Assembly: GCA_027924585.1 (NCBI GenBank)
Contig: BSBM01000994.1
Location: 7,509,001-7,573,000 of the forward strand
Direction: 5' to 3'
From: Larix kaempferi
Taxonomy: Eukaryota; Streptophyta; Pinopsida; Pinales; Pinaceae
DNA length: 64,000 nucleotides
The notes beneath the pieces are model-generated. The model was not told the DNA's origin. It worked only from the letters and a program-made list of their open reading frames with translations, and made no database searches. Position numbers and translations under genes: made by a program. Shown piece after piece: positions 56,332 to 64,000 of this stretch. Each line of letters begins with the position of its first letter. Position 1 is the stretch's first letter.

Positions 56332-56453
56332 TTGGCATTGATAATATAGCAAGTCATTTTTTCGTAAGAAGTTATCATTATCCTTTGTTGCCTTGGCATT
56401 GATAATATAGCAAGTCATTTTTTCGTAAGAAGTTATCATTATCCTTTGTTTCT
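56332..56453. repeat. 61-bp tandem duplication
   Basis: TTGGCATTGATAATATAGCA through ATCATTATCCTTTGTT is present twice (56332-56392 and 56393-56450), nearly identical, so the event is recent. Confidence 0.9.
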
Positions 56454-56741
56454 TTTGTCGATCTTGCCATTCAAATTTTTATAAAGTATTATCTTCTTTT
56501 AGTGGCTACTGTGCTTCCTCTCAATGAAGGTTTTGCAAGTTGAGAGATCATAAATACATCATAACTTCTATTAATAAGTTAATTTTCCACAATGTGTTTA
56601 GTCCTTATCAAATATAAAAACTAAGAACCTAAATAAGATTTAGGTTGAATGTAGAATTTGAAAAAATAAATGAGAAATTATAATAACATTAAAAAATTAT
56701 AGAATTTATCACATTAATTAGTAAATGTTCTTATCAAATTA

Positions 56742-56932
56742 GTCCCGAGGGGTAGCTCAGTTAGTTGGAGCTTAAATTTCTCACGAATCCAACTCTCTGG
56801 GTATTTCGGGGTTAGGATCTCAAAACGGGAGTCGATAATGCGAGGCCTTTTCGGATGGCCCCCCTAGAATTATTACTGTGTATGTAGCGAGCCCCGACCA
56901 TACTTGTTGAGGCTGTAAGCCACACAAAAAAA
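56742..56932 (+). mobile_element. tRNA-derived SINE with 17-bp target duplication
   Basis: Starts with GGGGTAGCTCAGTTAGTTGG, a tRNA-like pol III A box; a decayed B-box-like GGGGTTAGGATCTC follows at about 56809. A tRNA-unrelated body leads to a short A-rich tail after GTAAGCCACAC. ATGTTCTTATCAAATTA (56725-56741) and ATGTTCTCATAAAATTA (56933-56949) match at 15 of 17 bases, the long duplication expected from LINE-driven retrotransposition. Confidence 0.85.
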
Positions 56933-56949
56933 ATGTTCTCATAAAATTA

Positions 56950-57926
56950 TTAAAATAAAATATATACAAATACAATTGATCATCAAAATCAAAACATCAA
57001 AGAAGAAATGACAATAGTTTTTATTTTGTTTTTTAGTAAACAAAAGTCAACAATAACATGTGAAAGTTGTCATTAATAACTTCTTATTGATAACCTATTT
57101 AATCAATCACAAAAAAAAATTCAAAAAAACCAAAAAAAAAACAAAATATTGAATGGAGGATAAAGTTAGCAAATTCATGGGGAGTCTCATCTCATATCTC
57201 ACTGGATATAGGTGGGTCCTTTCAAGGACATACTTTCTAGTTTTTTTAATGCATTTGGTATATTGTTTAGAGCATTTTTTTACTATCTCAATAAGATGTA
57301 CATACCTTTAAAGGATGGAAATGTAAGCTCAACATAAGAGGGTCCAAAGTTTATATCTACATTAAAATCGACAATTTGGTCAATTCAAAATTAAAAAATT
57401 GGAAAATATTAAAGAGTTTAACTTTCTTCATTAACATTTACTATGTCATTCTCTCTCATATAAACACATAAAACATCTATATTACCAAAAAGTAAACCTA
57501 AATTATTTGTAAATCATATCCAACCACTACATCAATAATTTGTATTAACAAATAAATAGAGAACCATATAGATATCCTACCAATTAAGAAAATAAATTAA
57601 ATTTAAATTAAATATAAAAGTTAACTGAAAAATCATATTCATATATGCATATATATAAACACTACTAATGTGTACTGGAGGTAAAACATTTCTTTCAATT
57701 GTTCTTCTATTCCTACTAATAATATAATTTAACACTTTTATTAAGCTGGGTTAGGTCTTTTTTAAATGAGGTGCACTGTTGTTTTGAAATTTGAAATGTG
57801 AAAGCCGCGTAGCCCAAACTTTTCTGCTGATGTCTCTCTTTCAAAACAACAGGTGCACCTCATATTGCTCCTTTATCTTTCTTCATACAGCTCTTAATTG
57901 CTACCAACATTTCTTGAAAAGGTGAA
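56950..57926. other. AT-rich, no gene seen
   Basis: No repeat or coding sequence recognised. The segment at 57760-57926 could be promoter or 5' UTR remnant of the dehydrogenase-like pseudogene that follows. Confidence 0.45.
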
Positions 57927-58400
57927 ATGGATCCTTGGATGGTTGTAGCGATCTGTATACCTATCATCATTATCTGTTTCAGGATCTTTGGAAGAAGAAC
58001 AGCCAGAGGATGCCGAGCTTAATTGGCAAACACGTTGTGAGAACAGAAGGATCAAGGGGCATCGGCCTTGCTATTGCAATGGAGGTTCTTCAAGAGGGAG
58101 GATACGTGACCCTCATCTGTAACAGTTCATCCATTGTTCTCATGGGATCGCTGGCTTCCATGGTAAGTATTCCCTAATTTATATCAATTTCTTGTAATTC
58201 CATTCAAAGGTACCCTTCATGTTCAAGGTTTTATTAATACATGCTATATGATTATGGCATATACACAGCAACTAAACATGCCCTAAAAGTGCTGGCCGAG
58301 TGTCTAAGGTTTGAGCTGTTGCCTTTCAACATTCGAGTGACTCTTTGCTGTCCAGGCTTTGCAAAGACACCTCTCCTACCAGGAGGTCAATCGATTCAGT
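57927..58400 (+). pseudogene. Short-chain dehydrogenase pseudogene, 3-ketosphinganine reductase-like
   Basis: From ATG 57927 a membrane-type N-terminus (VVAICIPIIIICFRIFG) is followed by a frameshift near 58013. The next frame has the Rossmann region LIGKHVVRTEGSRGIGLAIA (usual TGxxxGIG, here TEGSRGIG) and AMEVLQEGGYVTLICNSSS. It then jumps directly to a SIVLMGSLASM strand, so the middle of the fold is deleted, and reaches a donor-like GTAAGT at 58161. After an intron-like gap, 58246-58390 carries YTATKHALKVLAECLRFELL with the YxxxK catalytic pair and NIRVTLCCPGFAKTPLLPGG. An N-terminal membrane anchor with these motifs points to the sphingolipid enzyme 3-ketodihydrosphingosine reductase (TSC10/KDSR). 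Retained intron-like spacing suggests a duplicated gene fragment, not a processed copy. Confidence 0.7.
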
Positions 58401-58444
58401 GTGCAATTCATGCTATTGTATTTTCTTTTTCTTTGTGTGCATAG

Positions 58445-60662
58445 ATATGGCAGGTTTATGTGCTTTATTGCATAGTAGTATAATTCAAGTACGAATACGA
58501 TTGGATACAAAAAAATTATGTAATGAAAATATCTAGTACGAATAAAATACTGAAGTAGCTTTCTTATATATAATATTTTAATCTAATATTCACAAATATA
58601 CCATAAATATGCATAGACATTTATATAATAAAATTTAACATATATTTAAAAAACAAAAATATAAAATCTCAAGAGCTTCAAATATGGAAGTGATAGTTAT
58701 TTTAATAAAAGAGTGAAATTGAATGGTATTTATGTTTTATAGTTTTATAGTGTTTAAATAATTAAATGGTATTTCTATTTTATAGTGTTTAAATAATTAA
58801 AGTTTTTATTAATTGGTTTTCAAATTTTAATTTCGTACTAATAATCTGTATTCGTATCACACCTACACCGAATATTCGACGAATTCGAATTTGCTTTGAA
58901 TTTCCGTACAAGAAGTACCAATACGGTCGAATTATGCTACTATACTTATTCCCGTCAAAAGTAGCTACACCAAATGGTTTAGGATCTGCCTTAAAAACCT
59001 CAATCGAGTTGTTCCTATTCCTTTTGTGTTTACGAGTGGTCAATTCTTACCATCAACACTTCTTCAATTCTCGTCCTCTTGCATTAAAACTATGCATTCA
59101 TGGTGAAGTCTTCAATCTTCACCCAAACTCAATCTCTATCATACAGGTGCCATCCTCTCTGGATCCTCATTAAATCGTGTATTTCCCTGTATTAAATCCA
59201 CCATCAAATTCTTCTTCTAGACTCTTCCTTCTACATCGAGCCTCCTCATATCAACCTCCTCTACATCATCAAGAGCCTCTGCTCCATTGTGAGTCGATCC
59301 AATGATTGTCCTTCCATCACATGTCTTCTATGAGCATCTTGTGCTCTATCGGCACCTTCACCTCGTGCCTTCTTTGTGCCATCAAATCCCTCTCATCGAG
59401 AATCCATACATGCCCTTCTCTGGCCATCCCCAATATCATATGTCTAATATGCCTGGTGGACTTCTCCCATTGGGACTATCCACATATCCTTTCACACTGA
59501 TCCCCGATCGTCCGCCTCTGATGTGGCACCTCCAAAACCTTGGGTTAGATATACCATCGGAACTCCTTGCTCAAAGTCTATTGCCAAATATCCGATATGG
59601 TATTCTCGATACCATTGGTCTTGATGTATCACCCTTTGCCTATTGGGATTCTCAGTATTCCTCCTACATCCTTTCTCCAATGACATGCCTCCGATGAGGC
59701 ACTCCCAATATGTCTTTGGTTCAATACACTATCAGAGTTCGGCTATCAGCGTTCTCCTCTGAACACTCCTTAGCAACTTCCGATATGAGCCCTAGTGCTG
59801 GAATTTGATGGGTAAAATGTCTGCCATGGATCATTTTTCTCGTCTAATATGATTTAAATTTTAAGTTCGCCATCAAATAAAATAAAGGAATCTGTAAAAT
59901 GCTTGCGGGTAGCCAAATTCCTACCCATCATCATATGGAACTTTCAATGCCATCGACCCGATGTTGTCGGGATTTCCCAATCTACTTCCTCGGCTTTTCC
60001 TCCGATGAGGCATTGTCGATACGTCGGTCTTTGGTGTCATGTTTATGATATAACACTTCCCGATACTCTATAAGGTTTTGGACATCATCCGTTCTCATAC
60101 TCCTTTTGTAGCAACTCTCGATGCTTATCCTCTGATACGTCGGTCCAAATATGTTATCGGACTCAACTCCATCGGCACTTCCAACATGGGCTCTTGGCCA
60201 ATTCTTATGATACTCCTTCGACCTTAACTTTCGATAGGTCACCTCCGATAGGATGACTCTGCAACATTCACTCAATCATTCTCATCGAGCGACTGAGATT
60301 TCTTCTATAATATACTTGTGGATGACTGCAATGCACGCAATGCTTCTACACTTAATCTGCAATGGCACCCAAAACTCCCAATTCCAATCAGTGATGGCAC
60401 TCAAGCTCATGCGCCTCACTTTGTTTCTTAATGTTCTGATATATATATATATATATAATTAATTTGTCATTTAAATGAATAATTTTCATCATAAATCTAC
60501 TCAAATCAAAATATATAGAATTGATCAAATCAAAATCAAAAGTGACAACATGTTTTCTTTTTCATGTTTTAAAAATAAACTTACACTCTAAAGGATATTG
60601 GCCTTGTTGATATCCTATTTGACAAATTAGAAAATGAAATGGGTGTAATTTAGAAATTTATT
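58445..60662. other. No recognisable gene; CGAT-rich segment and TA microsatellite
   Basis: 58445-58930 is AT-rich. 59040-60400 is C/T-rich on the plus strand with many TCCGATATG, TCCGATGAGGC and TCGATAC variants, suggesting a decayed repeat family. A (TA)n tract occupies about 60437-60456. No protein motif seen. Confidence 0.45.
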
Positions 60663-61802
60663 CACTACAAGGAAAAGGCTTTTTAGCAGAAGTTATAGCA
60701 TATGCTCCTCCCAAAAGAGCCCAAATATCTGTTTCTAGTAGAGGTTAGTAGCGGAGGTGAGCGGACGAAGGTTTTAGCGGAAGTTTTAATTTTGGTGCAG
60801 TTTTTACCTAATCGCACCAGTGCATTCCAAACACACACACACAGTGGTCCATTTCCTAGTATGTCACACCACGACTAGAAAACATCATTATCAAAACAAA
60901 ATAATTTCCAAATAAACATAGGATTGCGTTCGGTCACACACAACCACATCGGTGCGTATAGTAGAAACCACCGCACTGCATACTCTTTCATTAAAAAATT
61001 TAGGTAAAAACTAAACTCGATGTGTTCATTAATGATAACTGCCCCGGTGCATCGTAGCAAACCTAATGCATTGACAATTATTTTTTGAAACATAATAATC
61101 TATTTTCTTAAAAAAAATTATCTCAAAACTCTAACAAAGGTGCATCCATTGTTAAACTTCTTGGTGCGTTCAGAAGACCGTAATGCACCGTCATTCCATT
61201 TATTGAAAATAAAAAATATAATTTTATATTCAACAAAAAAATTTAAAACTATTCCCGGTGCACTAAAGGACCATAGATGCACTGGTGCAGGCGAATAAAC
61301 CCAAAGCACCGGAAAGTATTTTATTAAAAATAAAAATATTTTGTTATTTTATTAAAAAATTATATTTTATTTTAACATCGGCTCATGTTGGTACTCAAGA
61401 CTGTGGCACACATCGATGTGTCCTGATGTCAAGCGCACCGGTGCAAGGTTTAATAAAAAAAATCACCTCAGTCGAAATCTCATTTTTACTCTATTCAGTG
61501 TGTCTGAGCCTCTCTGCACCGGTGTTGCCCTTCACCCACCTGGATGCCCTAACATCCGTAGTCCATATGGACACATCCTTGTCTCCTATTGATTGTTGTT
61601 GTTCATTTGATTTTTTCCAAACCATGCAGAAAAATTCAAATTTCCCATACATCGCCAATATGCCTCCCCGACGTGTCGTTCAACAGGTAAAATGTTTCAT
61701 AGTTCACAATTAGATTTTTTAGCGGTTTATTTCTTAAAATTCAACTTAAAATTGTCCTCTTTAAAAATAAAAATAAAATTTTTGTGCAATGTGTTCGAGT
61801 CA

Positions 61803-61873
61803 TTCGGCTCGCACCATTATACGATGCACCCTATAAAATTTTACAGGGTGCACCACCAACGGTGCGAGCCGAA
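61803..61873. repeat. 71-bp nested palindrome
   Basis: Outer arms TTCGGCTCGCACC (61803-61815) and GGTGCGAGCCGAA (61861-61873) are perfect inverted complements. Inside, TGCACCCT (61825-61832) and AGGGTGCA (61845-61852) form a second perfect stem. Confidence 0.9.
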
Positions 61874-61998
61874 CAACTAGAATGCACGCTCCACATGGAA
61901 AAATAATTTAAAACCCACAAATGCTTACCTGGTGCCCTTAAGTGTAATACATGCAACAGTAACCATACAATTTTTAAAAAATAATAATCATAAAAACT

Positions 61999-62580
61999 GT
62001 GCGCTTATGTCACGTATGTGCATCGGACATCGATGCAATGACGTGGAGTAAGCGCACCGTTGATACACCTTATAAAACATTAAAATTTCATGAACACCAA
62101 TTTTTTTAGTACAATAAAGGGCACCGGAATTCTAGTGTTTTTTATTGTCTAACGCACTAGTATTCATACAATAAAAAATAATAATCATTTATATGGTCCA
62201 CTTATGTCACATCAGAGAACCATTTGTCGAAGCAATGACGTGCATTAAGCGCACCGTTCTCACATTTTCAAAAAAATTAAAATTTCATAAACACTGATGC
62301 TTTTTAAAAGGATTGAAATCCTTACCAGTGCATTATAAATTAATGCACATCGACTTTCCAATGTCGTTAAGTTTGGTGAATGCACTGGTATTAATATATT
62401 AAAATTTATAATAATTTATACGGTGTGCTCATGTCACGTCATCACACCGGTTTCGATACAATTACGTGACATAAGCGCACCATTGACACTGTTTATATAC
62501 CCATAAACCCAGAAACTAACGGTTCTCCTATGTCACATCAAGCCACCGTCATACGGTGCGTTGACGTGCCTTAGGCACAC
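61999..62580. repeat. Four hairpin units in the CACTA subterminal region
   Basis: Each unit has left arm GTGCGCTTATGTCACGT or variant and right arm ACGTGACATAAGCGCAC or variant around a 25-bp variable centre: 61999-62057, about 62196-62256, 62421-62480 and about 62525-62580. Spacers contain TTAAAATTTCATAAACAC. Confidence 0.8.
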
Positions 62581-62888
62581 CATGAGTATATTTCAAATAA
62601 ATTATTTTTTTTAAGTCGGTGTGCTTGAATAACGGTGCACTAATAAGATTTAGGCACACCGTCCAATTCAAATTTAAATTTTTTGAAATATAATCAGCGG
62701 TGCGGCAGACATATTTTAGCACACCGCGGTTCGATGCTGTTAGTATATAATTGCACCGCACTCGGTGCTTTTCTAATATTTTTGCGGCACTGGTTTTCTT
62801 TTTTTAGGAAAAATTTTAATATTTTATTTTAGTAGATATAATCTTGTTATAATTCTTTTATATGTATGCTTATGAGACTGATTTATAT

Positions 62889-63347
62889 TGTTCGGGTACA
62901 CAGGGTACTCCCAAAAGACTGAACACCTAGAGAAAGCACTTCACACAAACAAATTACAGATCGATACACCGATGTTTTGACGTGGTTTAAACCCTCGAGA
63001 GGGAAACACTCCACGGCCCTGACCAAATAGCTTCTACGGAGCAATTTATTATGCAAAGAAAGAAAGTTACAAATGAGCTTCTCATAATCGATCAACTAAA
63101 TAATGACCCTCCATGCTCTTTAAATAGAGATCATGGACCAATCGGGTGTTAAGCCACGGATCAAGGTTAGATATGATCTAAGAGAATTTGAGCCGTTGGA
63201 TCACTCTATGTCTAGAACATATCGTGACCATCGGATTAAATATTTAAAAATGCATACTAATGCATACTAAAGAAACACACTTTTCCTAACGGATATATTA
63301 CACAAATTTGATCTTAACTAACTCCTAAGTGTCTGAATATCCTAACA
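62889..63347 (-). repeat. Element F 3' LTR
   Basis: About 459 bp; on the minus strand it starts TGTTAGGATATTCAG after the purine tract and ends GTACCCGAACA, giving TGTT...AACA termini. The low-coordinate end is set by this symmetry and the drop in CACTA motifs; uncertain by a few bases. Confidence 0.7.
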
Positions 63348-63453
63348 TCCCCCCTTAAGAACAACTTGGAATAGGATTGAAGGATTTACAAAAGTGACAC
63401 TATTAGGAGAAGGAAGAAAGCATTAGAGCCTATCCCCCCTTAATGACAAATTC

Positions 63454-64000
63454 CTAAACTCCTAACATAGATCGAAGTTTAGAAAACTTCACTTCTGTAA
63501 GAGACTTGGTGAAGATGTTTGCAACTTGATCATCTGTAGGACAAAAGAGCACTTCAAGAACACGATCATGAACAATATTTCTGATGAAGTGCATATGTAG
63601 CTCAATGTGTTTGCTGCGTTGATGTAGGACTGGATCTTTGGCAAGCTTGATGGCACTTTGATTGTTGCACCAAAGTGGAGTAGGTTGTTGCTACTCGAAT
63701 CCAAACTCTGAAAAAGATCTGTCAAAGCCATAAAGCTTCCTGACTGGCATTAACTGCGGCTCAATATTCTGCCTCTGCTGAAGAAAGAGCAAGAGCTTGT
63801 TGTTTCTTACAAGCGCAAGTGATAGGTCCAGATCCCAGACTGAAAACATAACCTGCTGTAGACTTTCGATCATCAGGATTTCCGGCCCAATCTAAATCAG
63901 TGAAGCCAACCAACAAAGGTTTCCCCCCACCCAAACTGAATTGTACCTCAAATATATCGAAGTATTCTTTTAGCTGCTTTCCAATGACTTTCATGAGGTG
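63454..64000 (-). pseudogene. Element F RNase H, C-terminal end of pol (partial)
   Basis: Minus strand from the window edge. The first 77 codons (63994-63761) are open and contain LLVGFTDLDWAGNPDDRKST, then AGYVFSLGSGPI and ALALSSAEAEY of copia RNase H. At least one frameshift follows; other frames carry QSAIKLAKDP-like, a KHIELHMHFIR-like block and FTKSLTEVKFSKLRSMLG, and the stop is at 63454. RNase H removes the RNA template during reverse transcription. Non-functional because of the shifts. Confidence 0.85.

Larger units (their letters stand above)
60663..62888. mobile_element. CACTA transposon end with hairpin-rich subterminal region
   Basis: CACTACAAGGAAAAGG at 60663 matches the CACTACAAGAAAA-type terminus of plant CACTA transposons. 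The following 2 kb contains dozens of GCACCGG, CGGTGCA and GCGCACC motifs in both orientations, as in CACTA subterminal repeats, but organised as large imperfect palindromes. No transposase is visible. The opposite terminus was not found; the minus-strand copia element at 62889 may have interrupted this element, which could continue past the window. Confidence 0.65.
62889..64000 (-). mobile_element. Copia element F, 3' part (minus strand, runs off the window)
   Basis: Minus-strand Ty1/copia element: RNase H end of pol (to 63454), purine tract AAGGGGGGA just before the LTR, and a 3' LTR at 62889-63347. The 5' part lies beyond 64000. TATAT at 62884-62888 is the candidate target duplication; its partner cannot be checked here. 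Confidence 0.85.

Noticed and set aside
56742-56815. A tRNA gene
   Set aside because: The A box is good but the acceptor stem, anticodon arm and B box do not form a cloverleaf, and the long TSD and A-tail show a SINE.
59302-59697. 131-codon plus-strand frame as a gene
   Set aside because: The sequence is C/T-rich with recurring TCCGATA motifs and no domain; most likely a chance frame in a decayed repeat.

Overview
The window looks like a piece of a large, repeat-rich seed-plant nuclear genome, plausibly a gymnosperm. It is AT-rich, packed with Ty1/copia and Ty3/gypsy LTR retrotransposons, a LINE remnant, CACTA and hAT DNA-transposon ends and a tRNA-derived SINE, with very little intact coding sequence and GT-AG introns in the few gene-like loci. 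The species cannot be fixed from sequence alone. There is no bacterial-style gene organisation, no rRNA gene and no CRISPR.

Layout. 1-5350 is old intergenic DNA with a CACTA-like terminus near 738 and a 1.3-kb direct duplication (about 2700-4050 and 4080-5350). The second copy is broken at 5350 and resumes at 27615, because a 22.3-kb, four-deep nest of LTR retrotransposons sits inside it: copia A (5351-27614) contains copia B (8570-25243), which contains copia C (10053-19393), which contains the reverse-oriented, non-autonomous element D (13604-16387). Every level has LTR pairs and a perfect 5-bp target-site duplication (atcac, cctaa, cctgc, tagca). LTR divergence counted by eye falls with nesting depth (about 6.5, 4, 3.3 and 2.8 percent), so the nest reads as a time series. 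A's pol frame and B's gag frame rejoin in phase across the insertions. All pol genes carry stops or frameshifts.

27815-34097 is a minus-strand, SIRE-like element (E) with a 2.56-kb 3' LTR, a gag with three zinc knuckles, no recognisable pol, an antisense coiled-coil ORF and a 5' LTR truncated to about 240 bp. Then come a LINE fragment (about 34650-35720), an unrecognised minus-strand coding relic (about 35710-36717), a spliced DDE-transposase-like gene (37811-39303), a 358/359-bp satellite array (39757-42945, two subfamilies) and a minus-strand seven-exon gene of unknown function (44397-46555; all six introns phase 0, one in-frame stop). The transposase-like gene and the seven-exon gene converge on the satellite and might be parts of one large DNA transposon; this is inference.

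46.6-64 kb is mostly decayed intergenic DNA: a palindromic CpG motif (about 49.8 kb), a decayed Ty3/gypsy element (50.17-54.02 kb) interrupted by sequence holding a candidate hammerhead ribozyme (51679-51730), a hAT-type MITE with a perfect 8-bp TSD (54933-55223), a SINE with a 17-bp imperfect TSD (56742-56932), a short-chain-dehydrogenase pseudogene resembling 3-ketosphinganine reductase (57927-58400), a CACTA end with an unusual series of hairpin repeats (60663-62888), and the 3' part of a minus-strand copia element running off the window (62889-64000).
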